From the NCBI RefSeq assembly GCF_001420915.1, contig NZ_CP013021.1, positions 4,188,501 to 4,252,500 on the forward strand: 64,000 bases of DNA, given 5' to 3'. The stretch comes from Agarivorans gilvus. Its GTDB lineage: Bacteria > Pseudomonadota > Gammaproteobacteria > Enterobacterales > Celerinatantimonadaceae. A model generated the notes under the pieces. It was not told the DNA's origin. It saw only the letters and a program-made list of their open reading frames with translations, and ran no database searches. Positions 7,792 through 15,712 of the stretch are shown here, piece by piece (position 1 is the stretch's first letter; each line of letters starts with the position of its first letter). A program made the position numbers and the translations under genes.

Positions 7792-10074
7792 TTAAATACT
7801 TTGAGTGAAAGTACGAGTAATCACGTCTTGTTGTTGCTCAGCGGTAAGCGAGTTAAAGCGCACTGCGTAGCCAGATACACGAATGGTTAGCTGAGGGTAT
7901 TTCTCAGGGTTTTCCATTGCATCAACTAACATTTCACGGTTCATCACGTTAACGTTAAGGTGTTGACCGCCTTCTACATCAGCGTTGTGATAGAAGTAAC
8001 CATCCATCAAGCCTGCTAGGTTCGCTTTTTGGGTATCATCATCTTTACCAAGTGCGTTTGGCACGATAGAGAAGGTGTAAGAGATACCGTCTTGAGCATT
8101 AGCAAAAGGTAGTTTAGCAACCGAAGTTAATGACGCTACAGCACCTTTCTCATCACGGCCGTGCATTGGGTTTGCACCAGGAGCGAAAGGAGCACCCGCT
8201 TTACGACCATCAGGAGTAGTACCTGTTTTCTTACCGTAAACAACGTTAGAAGTAATGGTAAGTACAGATTGAGTTGGGATGGCGTCACGGTAAGTTTTCA
8301 ACTTACGGATCTTGTTCATGAAACGCTCAACCAAGTCAACAGCAATGCTGTCTACGCGATCATCATTGTTACCAAATTTAGGGTAGTCGCCGTTAATTTC
8401 AAAATCGACTGCGATGCCATCTTCGTCACGAATTGGCTTCACTTCAGCGTATTTAATGGCTGAAAGTGAGTCAGCGGCAACAGATAGACCGGCAATACCA
8501 CAAGCCATAGTACGAAGAACGTCACGATCGTGAAGCGCCATTAGTGAAGCTTCGTAGCTGTATTTGTCGTGCATGTAGTGGATGCAGTTAAGTGCAGTCA
8601 CGTATTGCTCGGCTAACCAGTCCATGAAGTGATCTAGGCGATCCATGATGTCGTTGTATTCAAGTACTTCTGAAGTCACTTTTTCAGTTACTGGACCAAC
8701 TTGAATTTTTAACTTCTCATCCATACCACCGTTCATGGAGTACAACAAGGTTTTCGCTAGGTTGGCGCGAGCACCAAAGAATTGCATTTGTTTACCAACA
8801 ACCATTGGTGATACACAACAAGCGATAGCGTAGTCATCGTTGTCGAAATCGGTACGCATTAGGTCATCGTTCTCATATTGAATTGATGAGGTATCGATAG
8901 ACACTTTGGCACAGTATTTCTTGAAGTTAATGGGTAGTTTCTCTGACCAAAGTACAGTGATGTTTGGCTCAGGAGAAGGTCCCATTGTGTATAGTGTGTT
9001 CAAGAAGCGGAAAGCGGTACGGCTCACTAGAGTACGACCGTCAACGCCCATACCACCGATAGATTCAGTTGCCCAAATTGGGTCACCAGAGAACAAATCA
9101 TCGTATTCAGGAGTACGTAGGAAGCGAACCATACGAAGTTTCATTACTAAGTGGTCAACTAGCTCTTGTGCTTCTTGTTCAGTTAAAGTACCCGCTTTTA
9201 GATCGCGCTCAATGTACACGTCTAAGAAAGTAGTAGTACGACCAAAAGACATGGCGGCACCATTTTGTGATTTAACCGCAGCTAGGTAGCCGAAGTAAGT
9301 CCACTGTACTGCTTCTTTAGCGTTTGCCGCTGGGCGAGAAATATCACAACCGTATTTAGCTGCCATTTCTTTAATTTGAGCTAATGCGCGGTGTTGTTCG
9401 CTGATTTCTTCGCGTAAACGAATGGTCGCTTCTAAATCTGCGCCACCAACAAGGTCTTTTTCTAAAGAGCGGTGTTGTTTTACTTTGTCAGCCATCAAGA
9501 AATCGATACCGTAAAGTGCTACGCGGCGGTAGTCACCGATAATACGTCCACGGCCGTAAGCATCAGGTAAGCCGGTTAGTACACCAGACTTACGACATTT
9601 CATGATAGCGCCAGTGTATACGTCAAAAACACCTTGGTTGTGGGTTTTGCGGTACTCACTGTAGATTTTGCTCACTTGAGGATCAAGTTCGCGGTCATAG
9701 GCTTTACAAGAGCCTTCGATCATGCGAATACCGCCGTTAGGGATAATCGCACGTTTTAGCGGAGCTTCTGTTTGTAAACCAACAATTTGTTCTAGATCTT
9801 GGTCAATATAACCAGCATCGTGAGCAGTGATGGTTGAAATTACTGAGGTATCGAAGTCTACCGGCGCGTGAGTGCGGTTTTCCTCTTTAATGCCTTCCAT
9901 AACTTTTTCCCAAAGCTTATCCGTAGCTTCGGTCGCACCCGTTAGAAAGCTCTCATCGCCTTCATAAGGAGTGTAGTTAGTTTGAATAAAGTCACGAACG
10001 TTAACTTCATTTTGCCATTCGCCGGCCTGAAAGCCTGTCCAGGCACTAGCAAAAACATCGTTCTTCTCTGCCAT
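7792..10074 (-). CDS. pflB: Formate acetyltransferase (pyruvate formate-lyase)
   Basis: The 760-residue glycyl-radical enzyme cleaves pyruvate with CoA to acetyl-CoA and formate. The active-site cysteine pair is in AIACCVSPM (around residue 415) and the glycyl radical loop is RVSGYAVRF near the C-terminus. The length equals E. coli PflB. GTG 10086 is in frame, but ATG 10074, with AGGTGGG about eight bases upstream, yields the family N-terminus (MAEKNDVF). It follows the DUF3360 transporter gene after a 119-base gap with two hairpins and precedes pflA. Confidence 0.97.
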   Translation of the reverse strand: MAEKNDVFASAWTGFQAGEWQNEVNVRDFIQTNYTPYEGDESFLTGATEATDKLWEKVMEGIKEENRTHAPVDFDTSVISTITAHDAGYIDQDLEQIVGLQTEAPLKRAIIPNGGIRMIEGSCKAYDRELDPQVSKIYSEYRKTHNQGVFDVYTGAIMKCRKSGVLTGLPDAYGRGRIIGDYRRVALYGIDFLMADKVKQHRSLEKDLVGGADLEATIRLREEISEQHRALAQIKEMAAKYGCDISRPAANAKEAVQWTYFGYLAAVKSQNGAAMSFGRTTTFLDVYIERDLKAGTLTEQEAQELVDHLVMKLRMVRFLRTPEYDDLFSGDPIWATESIGGMGVDGRTLVSRTAFRFLNTLYTMGPSPEPNITVLWSEKLPINFKKYCAKVSIDTSSIQYENDDLMRTDFDNDDYAIACCVSPMVVGKQMQFFGARANLAKTLLYSMNGGMDEKLKIQVGPVTEKVTSEVLEYNDIMDRLDHFMDWLAEQYVTALNCIHYMHDKYSYEASLMALHDRDVLRTMACGIAGLSVAADSLSAIKYAEVKPIRDEDGIAVDFEINGDYPKFGNNDDRVDSIAVDLVERFMNKIRKLKTYRDAIPTQSVLTITSNVVYGKKTGTTPDGRKAGAPFAPGANPMHGRDEKGAVASLTSVAKLPFANAQDGISYTFSIVPNALGKDDDTQKANLAGLMDGYFYHNADVEGGQHLNVNVMNREMLVDAMENPEKYPQLTIRVSGYAVRFNSLTAEQQQDVITRTFTQSI

Positions 10075-10127
10075 TTCTTGTCCCACCTATAAGTTGGTAT
10101 ACAAATGAATATTTTATGGTTCAGACA

Positions 10128-10146
10128 ATAGCACCTAAGGTGCTAT
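10128..10146 (-). promoter_or_regulatory. Hairpin in the DUF3360-pflB gap (proximal to pflB)
   Basis: An 8-bp stem, ATAGCACC (10128-10135) with GGTGCTAT (10139-10146), has a three-base loop. No T-run follows in either direction. It is the second of two tandem hairpins between the genes and may act in RNA processing or stability. Confidence 0.5.
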
Positions 10147-10152
10147 CTCCAG

Positions 10153-10185
10153 CTCATGGAACAAGTATAGTGCTTGTTCCATGAG
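10153..10185 (-). promoter_or_regulatory. Long perfect hairpin after the DUF3360 gene
   Basis: A perfect 13-bp stem, CTCATGGAACAAG (10153-10165) with CTTGTTCCATGAG (10173-10185), has a seven-base loop and starts eight bases after the DUF3360 stop. It lacks a T-tract on the minus strand. It could be a 3'-protecting hairpin, a processing site or an operator. Confidence 0.55.
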
Positions 10186-10193
10186 GTATTACT

Positions 10194-11741
10194 TTAAAAC
10201 TGTAACAGTGCTGGAATGCCGTATTTACCTTCCAGCATACCTACTGCCAACATAGCCGCTGCGCAGATAATTAACACAACAGTTGGAATCACAATGCGGT
10301 CTAAAGAGCTGAGTTTCTTAGGACGCTCTTTATCACCAATTAAGCCGTTGTTATCTAGTAACATTGTAAGAGCCCAAGCTAATACAGGGTTAGTTACCAT
10401 CGCGGCAAAAACACAAATACCAGCAGATTGTGAATCTTTAGAGTCTTTAATCATCTGCATGCCTGCCTCTAATAGGGGTAAAGATACACCTACTAATAAT
10501 GCAATACGCATAACTGGTGGCCAGACCGCAGCATCCATTGGGTAACCAACGATGGCGATTAGCATAACTAAAGAACCTAGTAAGATAGCGCCGCCAGGGA
10601 TAGGGCGTTTGGCAATGGCTGCTGGGATCATATAAGTACCCCAGCTAGAAGTAATGTTACCGCCGCCTACCGCTGTACCTACCATTTGACGAATTGAACA
10701 CATGGTCATGGTGTCATCCACGTCCATTAATACTTTTTCGGTTTTTTTCGGGTAGTTTAACTCTTGGAAAATTCGGTGACCTAGGAAATCAGGAGACCAC
10801 ATAGCTACAGCCAAGATGGCAAAGGGTAGTGATGCAATAAAGTGCTGTAGGTTAGGTAAACCTAGTTGCCAACCTTGTTCCGTTGAACCCCACCAGTAAA
10901 CAGGGTTTAAGTTGGGTAAACCTGGTTGAGTGGTAAAGTTTAAGTCAAAACCTGCGCCTGCTAACATCGCAACCACGAAGCCGGTTACCGCACAAAGGGG
11001 AATGGCCAACCAGCGCTTGCCTAGCTTAGCCAACACTGCATAAACGATAACCGTGATGGCGAGTACGATTAGGGCGATGTAGCCTAAGTCGCCAGCGGCG
11101 ATGCCTTCGGCTTCGTTAGTTAAGCCATTAGACCAAGCGATTAAAGAATCGATTTGGCTCACTGAACCGGTGAAACCTAAGAATACCAGTAGGCCGCCGG
11201 CTACCCCTTCACTGGTCAGGTTAACTAAGCGAGAGCCACCTTTAATGGCACTTAAGATTAAACCAAATACACCAATCAAAATCGCAAGAGCTAGTGGGTG
11301 AGCACCGGCCATAGCAATCATGAAAATCATTGGAATCATTGGGCCGTGGTTACCGGCGAGGTTGGCTTTAGGGTTGATAAATCCTGAAGCTAAAATACAA
11401 AACAAAAAGGCGGGGATAATCATCTCCACACGAGCAACTTCAATCGCGAAGTCGACGCCAAGGCTGAGGTCCCACTTTTCAGAGAGGCCTGCTGCCCAAG
11501 CCATCATTACCGCAGAATACATCGCGATAATACCAATGGTACCTGCAACAGCGGGTACTAAGTCTTCTATTTCGAAACGGAAGTCTCGGCCGGGTAAATT
11601 TAAACCGAAGCGGCGAGGCTTCATTATTTGTAGTTCATGGTCTAAATAGTCTGAACGAGAGGCAAATTCTGATGCTGGGCGGTGGGCTTCTGAATAGCTT
11701 AGCTCTTCTTCGTTTTGAGACTGTTGATTGTTACTAGACAT
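10194..11741 (-). CDS. DUF3360 family membrane transporter in the pfl operon
   Basis: The 515-residue multi-pass protein has a hydrophilic N-terminal 60 residues (HRPASEFASR, LDHELQIMKPRRF, LNLPGRDFRFEIEDLVPA) followed by about ten to twelve membrane segments. I recognise it as DUF3360, a family annotated as putative anion (SulP/benzoate-permease-like) transporter. The start at ATG 11741 has GAGGAAA five bases upstream. It precedes pflB on the same strand, the place taken by the formate channel gene focA in E. coli, though it is not a FocA homologue. An FNR-like site lies upstream. Transport of formate or another fermentation anion is an inference. Confidence 0.82.
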   Translation of the reverse strand: MSSNNQQSQNEEELSYSEAHRPASEFASRSDYLDHELQIMKPRRFGLNLPGRDFRFEIEDLVPAVAGTIGIIAMYSAVMMAWAAGLSEKWDLSLGVDFAIEVARVEMIIPAFLFCILASGFINPKANLAGNHGPMIPMIFMIAMAGAHPLALAILIGVFGLILSAIKGGSRLVNLTSEGVAGGLLVFLGFTGSVSQIDSLIAWSNGLTNEAEGIAAGDLGYIALIVLAITVIVYAVLAKLGKRWLAIPLCAVTGFVVAMLAGAGFDLNFTTQPGLPNLNPVYWWGSTEQGWQLGLPNLQHFIASLPFAILAVAMWSPDFLGHRIFQELNYPKKTEKVLMDVDDTMTMCSIRQMVGTAVGGGNITSSWGTYMIPAAIAKRPIPGGAILLGSLVMLIAIVGYPMDAAVWPPVMRIALLVGVSLPLLEAGMQMIKDSKDSQSAGICVFAAMVTNPVLAWALTMLLDNNGLIGDKERPKKLSSLDRIVIPTVVLIICAAAMLAVGMLEGKYGIPALLQF

Positions 11742-11985
11742 AGTTTCCTCAAAAAACAAAAATTAAAACTAGTTAATCGCAGAGCTTTGCTTATGTGCTA
11801 GGCCTGAGATCCTTCTCACTTGCGATAATCGTCTCAATCAGACGAACAACTTAAGGAATAGTGAGTTTATCAACTTGTCATGCCAGGTGCCGTTTAGCCG
11901 AAAGTTCGCCCTACAGTATCAAATAAACTTGATAAAAGTACCTAGTTTATCTATTGGTGTGGTGGCGTGTTGTTTAGAACGAACC

Positions 11986-12007
11986 AAAATGGTAATTACA
12001 CCATTTT
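11986..12007. promoter_or_regulatory. Palindrome upstream of the DUF3360-pfl operon
   Basis: Two perfect 8-base arms, AAAATGGT (11986-11993) and ACCATTTT (12000-12007), flank a six-base spacer about 245 bases upstream of the DUF3360 start. The size and symmetry suit a dimeric regulator. I cannot match it to a known consensus. Confidence 0.4.
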
Positions 12008-12072
12008 GTCACTAAATCGTTACCTGTCACTTTAGTTAGCAAAATTGTAGCAAAGTATGTTCATTTTCAAGT

Positions 12073-12086
12073 TTGATCCTAGTCAA
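12073..12086 (-). promoter_or_regulatory. FNR-like binding site upstream of the DUF3360-pfl operon
   Basis: TTGATCCTAGTCAA differs from the FNR consensus TTGATNNNNATCAA at one base. It lies about 330 bases upstream of the DUF3360 start codon. Anaerobic activation of this operon would match the function of PflB. The distance implies a long leader or a second promoter. Confidence 0.5.
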
Positions 12087-12583
12087 TAAATGCCAAATAT
12101 TTGTAATTTTACTACCTTTTTTGCCGAGTTAAGGCCAAATATGCGCATGTATTATTGCGAATCTTGTAATTTACTTACTAAAAAACCAGCTGGCAGACTG
12201 AGAGCTAGATCACTTAACTTAGTGAAAATAACTGCTGGATTTTACACGGTATTAACATTGTTAGCGGTTTCGTCCAGATACTGTTTTTAATCAATGAGTC
12301 ACCTCAATTAACAGTCTACAATTGTGATATTGAAATTAAATTCGCTAGCTTGGCTCTTATGAGCGTATCTATGCAGTAAGCTTGAATATAAAGATGCTGA
12401 CAAAATGCCTTAATAGGGTGTTTTGTAATCATAAGTGGAGCAATCGCCCCATAAAATGTTGAGTTTTGTCTTTCTCGATGGTACTTTTTCTGGAGTTAGA
12501 CGTGTAACAAATTCTTTAACATCAAAATGTGCCTCGGGAATTAGGCTAGGTTGCTTTAGCAATCTTTAACAGGGTAGAACAAA

Positions 12584-13357
12584 ATGAACAGTGATGTGGC
12601 CGCACTAGAGGCATCTAATATCCATAAAGTCTTTGGTGATAACGAAGTGCTTAAAGGCATCGACCTTACCGCAAATAAGGGCGATGTGATTTCTATTATC
12701 GGCTCTTCCGGTTCAGGTAAAAGTACTTTCCTACGTTGTATGAACTTACTCGAGATCCCCACTCAGGGCGATATTTTGCTGCATGGTGAGCAAATTGGCT
12801 TTAAACACTTACGAAACGGTGAAAGACAGCCTGCCGATAATCGTCAAGTTGAGCGAATCAGAGCCCGCTTATCAATGGTATTCCAAGGCTTCAATCTTTG
12901 GTCGCATATGACCGTATTAGAAAATATTATCGAAGCTCCCGTCCACGTTTTAGGCATTTCTAAAAAGGAAGCGCTTGAGCAGGCTGAAAGTTTGTTAGAG
13001 CGCGTGGGTTTGTTTGATCGCAAAGACTACTACCCAGCACATATGTCCGGTGGACAACAACAGCGAGCCGCCATTGCCCGTGCTTTGGCAATGAATCCAG
13101 AGGTAATGCTATTTGATGAACCGACTTCTGCACTTGACCCTGAGTTGGTGGGTGAGGTGCTAAAGGTGATGCGTAGCTTAGCCGAAGAAGGTCGAACCAT
13201 GTTGGTAGTCACCCACGAAATGGCATTCGCGAAAGACGTGTCAAATAAGGTGTTATTTCTTCATCAAGGCATTGTTGAAGAACAAGGTTCGCCGAAGAAG
13301 GTGTTCGAAAATCCAGATTCAGAGCGCATGAAACAATTCCTTGCGCCTAAATACTAA
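12584..13357 (+). CDS. Polar amino acid ABC transporter ATP-binding protein (HisP/AotP type)
   Basis: This 257-residue ABC ATPase energises import of a polar or basic amino acid. It has Walker A GSSGSGKST (about residues 39-47), Q-loop FQGFNLW, signature MSGGQQQR, Walker B VMLFDEPTSALDP and H-loop VVTHEMAFA. The insert around KHLRNGERQPADNRQV is typical of the HisP/ArgP/AotP subgroup. It is first in a plus-strand operon with a periplasmic binding protein and two permeases. The substrate cannot be fixed from sequence; histidine/arginine/lysine-type ligands are usual for this subgroup. Confidence 0.93.
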   Translation: MNSDVAALEASNIHKVFGDNEVLKGIDLTANKGDVISIIGSSGSGKSTFLRCMNLLEIPTQGDILLHGEQIGFKHLRNGERQPADNRQVERIRARLSMVFQGFNLWSHMTVLENIIEAPVHVLGISKKEALEQAESLLERVGLFDRKDYYPAHMSGGQQQRAAIARALAMNPEVMLFDEPTSALDPELVGEVLKVMRSLAEEGRTMLVVTHEMAFAKDVSNKVLFLHQGIVEEQGSPKKVFENPDSERMKQFLAPKY

Positions 13358-13416
13358 AATCCAAAAAGGGAAGACAAGCGTTAACCCGCTTTATGCAAAC
13401 AACACGGAGTAATAAA

Positions 13417-14181
13417 ATGAAAAAAACACTAGTTGCGATGATGGGTGCTCTAGCATTGGCTAGCACTGCAGTAGACGCCAAAGATTGGGATGTAGTGCGT
13501 TTAGCTGTCGATGTGCCTTATGAACCTTTCGAATATAAAGCGCCAGACGGCACCTTAACCGGTTTTGAAATCGATTTGGGGAACGCAGTTTGTGAAGAAA
13601 TGAAAGTAAAATGTGAGTGGGTTGTGCAAGCTTGGGATGGCATTATCCCTGGTCTACTAGCACGTAAGTACGACGCTATTTTCTCTTCTATGTCGATTAA
13701 TGAAGAGCGTGCCAAAAAAGTACTATTCTCTGAAGCTTACTACAATACTCCAACTGGTTTCTTTGGCCCTAAAGCCAGCCAAGTTGACCCTGCCAATCCT
13801 GATACGCTTAAAGGTTTAGTGGTTGGTGTTCAACGCGGTACCATTCAAGATACTTACGCCACAGAAAACTACAGCAAAGTAGCCGAAATTAAGCGCTACA
13901 CTACAGGTGATGATCTCATTAATGATTTACGTGGTGGTCGTCTGGACGTAGTGGTTATCGATTACCCAGTGGGTATGAGCACTATTATCGATGTTGAAGG
14001 TGGCGATGCATACAAAGTGCTAGGTGATAACGTTCAGTTAGGTGAAGGCGTGGGGGTAGCAGCCCGTAAGCGTGACAAAGACTTAATTGAAATGTTTAAC
14101 AAGGCCTTGGCTACAGTTAAAAGCAACGGCACTTACGACAAAATCAATGATAAGTACTTTGATTACAGTATTAAAAAGTAA
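13417..14181 (+). CDS. Amino acid ABC transporter periplasmic binding protein
   Basis: The 254-residue protein has a Sec signal peptide (MKKTLVAMMGALALAST, cleavage near AVDA-KDW) and the family 3 solute-binding fold: VPYEPFEYKAPDGTLTGFEIDLG, WDGIIPGLLARKYDAIFSSM, GVQRGTIQDTY and VVIDYPVG. ATG 13417 has GGAG eight bases upstream. An earlier in-frame ATG at 13393 would disrupt the signal peptide. It delivers the ligand to the two permeases encoded after the hairpin at 14196-14220. Confidence 0.93.
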   Translation: MKKTLVAMMGALALASTAVDAKDWDVVRLAVDVPYEPFEYKAPDGTLTGFEIDLGNAVCEEMKVKCEWVVQAWDGIIPGLLARKYDAIFSSMSINEERAKKVLFSEAYYNTPTGFFGPKASQVDPANPDTLKGLVVGVQRGTIQDTYATENYSKVAEIKRYTTGDDLINDLRGGRLDVVVIDYPVGMSTIIDVEGGDAYKVLGDNVQLGEGVGVAARKRDKDLIEMFNKALATVKSNGTYDKINDKYFDYSIKK

Positions 14182-14195
14182 GGCTTGCACTACCA

Positions 14196-14220
14196 TTAAC
14201 CCGAGCCTAGCTCGGGTTAA
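14196..14220 (+). terminator. Attenuating hairpin between binding protein and permeases
   Basis: A perfect 10-bp stem, TTAACCCGAG (14196-14205) with CTCGGGTTAA (14211-14220), has a five-base loop and is followed by CTTTTT. It probably terminates part of the transcription, keeping binding protein levels above permease levels. Confidence 0.7.
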
Positions 14221-14238
14221 CTTTTTAAGAGACTCACT

Positions 14239-14940
14239 ATGTTAGATCTGCACGGTTACGGTCCCTCAATATTTGTTGGCGCGATCCTCACTATCGAAGT
14301 GGCGTTTTTATCCTTGGCGGTGGCCTTAGCGTTGGGAATGTTGGCGGCTGTCGCGCGTTTATCCAAAAACAAGTTTGCTAATGCAATAGCTGTCGCTTAT
14401 ACCACGGTGATTCGTGGGGTTCCTGATTTAGTATTAATGCTACTGATTTTTTTCGGTGCCCAGATCATGATGAACAATTTATCTGATTGGCTCTACGATA
14501 CTTTTGAAGTCGATTACTACATTAATATCAATGAGTTTGTGGCAGGGGTTACCACTATCGGTTTCATCTTCGGAGCTTACATGGCGGAAACTTTTCGTGG
14601 TGCATTTTTGGCTGTTGATAATGGTCAGATAGAAGCGGGTAGAGCTTATGGCATGAGTTCTATGCAAGTGTTTCGTAGAATTACTGTGCCGCAAATGATG
14701 CGCCATGCGATACCGGGTATTGGTAATAATTGGTTGGTATTGGTGAAAACCACGGCTTTAGTCTCGGTAATCGGTTTGGCCGATATGGTTCGTCTAGCCA
14801 AAGAAGCGGCGGGGGCTGTGCACGAACCTTTCTTGTTTTTTATTCCGGTTGCCTTTGTTTATTTAGCGCTTACCAGTGTGTCTGAGATAATTCTTAAGCG
14901 CCTAGAAATTCGTTTTAGCGCCGGTACGGTAAGGTCTTAA
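14239..14940 (+). CDS. Amino acid ABC transporter permease (HisQ type)
   Basis: This 233-residue inner-membrane permease has about five transmembrane segments. The His/Glu/Gln/Arg opine-family signature is present: VIRGVPDLVLMLLIFFG, FGAYMAETFRGAFLAV and the cytoplasmic EAA loop QIEAGRAYGMSSMQVFRRITVPQ that docks to the ATPase. AAGAGA precedes the ATG. The next permease starts two bases after its stop. Confidence 0.92.
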   Translation: MLDLHGYGPSIFVGAILTIEVAFLSLAVALALGMLAAVARLSKNKFANAIAVAYTTVIRGVPDLVLMLLIFFGAQIMMNNLSDWLYDTFEVDYYININEFVAGVTTIGFIFGAYMAETFRGAFLAVDNGQIEAGRAYGMSSMQVFRRITVPQMMRHAIPGIGNNWLVLVKTTALVSVIGLADMVRLAKEAAGAVHEPFLFFIPVAFVYLALTSVSEIILKRLEIRFSAGTVRS

Positions 14941-14942
14941 TC

Positions 14943-15661
14943 ATGTACGAAACCATCGAGAGCTTACTCGCAAATAACGAAATATTTACCCTAAGCACCT
15001 TATTAGGGTATTGGGACGGTCTAGTGATGACCGTTCAATTGGTATTTCTATCGCTGATTATTGGCTTAATGCTGGCGATTCCCTTAGCGATTCTTAGGAC
15101 TTCAGATAACTGGTTTATTAATCGTGGAGTTTGGCTGTTTACCTATGTATTTAGAGGTACTCCTTTACTGATTCAGCTATACATCATTTATTACGGGGTG
15201 ACCTATATCGAAGGGATTCAAGACTCCATGTTTTGGCCCATCGTAAAAGACGCTTTTTACCCTTGTTTATTGGCTTTTGTGCTAAATACAGCGGCTTATA
15301 CTACGGAAATTTTCCGTGGTGCTATCGTGGCCACCCTCGTGGTGAAATTGAAGCGGCAAAAGCCTACGGTATGTCTAATGCCAAAGCGATGCGTAGAATT
15401 ATTCTTCCTAGTGCTTTGCGCAGAGCTTTGCCTGCTTATAGTAACGAGGTGATTTTCATGCTTCACGCTAGCTCCATTGCCAGCGTAGTAACTATTATTG
15501 ATTTGACCGGTGCCGCTCGTGATGTTTATGCGCGGTTTTACGCGCCATTTGAAGCCTTCACCTTTGCCGCATTAATCTACTTATCTGTGACCTTTATGTT
15601 GGTGTTTGGTTTTAAACAGTGGGAAAAACGCTGGCATCGACATTTACGGCCACTTAGTTAA
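14943..15661 (+). pseudogene. Amino acid ABC transporter permease (HisM type), frameshifted
   Basis: The first frame (14943 onward) encodes a normal HisM-like N-terminus with FRGTPLLIQLYIIYYG and TAAYTTEIFRGAIVAT. It then runs off into nonsense and stops at 15452. The matching C-terminus (PRGEIEAAKAYGMSNAKAMR, LPAYSNEVIFMLHASS) is in another frame and ends at 15661. The switch falls at the CCC run 15334-15336. One extra C restores a 239-residue permease reading ATPRGEIEAAKAYG across the join. Both halves are intact, so a sequencing deletion or a very recent mutation is likelier than decay. Confidence 0.9.
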
Positions 15662-15712
15662 ATTAGTTAAGGGGCTGCGGCCCCTTCTTTTTCATCTTAC
15701 TAAAGGCAAAAT

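Larger units (their letters stand above)
11742..12583. other. 842-base divergent regulatory region without a gene
   Basis: This gap separates the DUF3360-pfl operon (minus) from the ABC importer (plus). I find one FNR-like site (12073-12086) and one perfect palindrome (11986-12007). A 66-codon frame at 12090-12290 has no ribosome binding site and no family resemblance, so I do not call it a gene. Confidence 0.5.

Noticed and set aside
12090..12290. 66-codon plus-strand frame in the pfl/ABC intergenic region
   Set aside because: It has no ribosome binding site, overlaps the FNR-like regulatory area and looks like translated non-coding DNA.
12490..12510. MetJ-box-like AGACGTGT upstream of the ABC importer
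   Set aside because: MetJ needs at least two adjacent 8-base boxes; only one imperfect copy is present.
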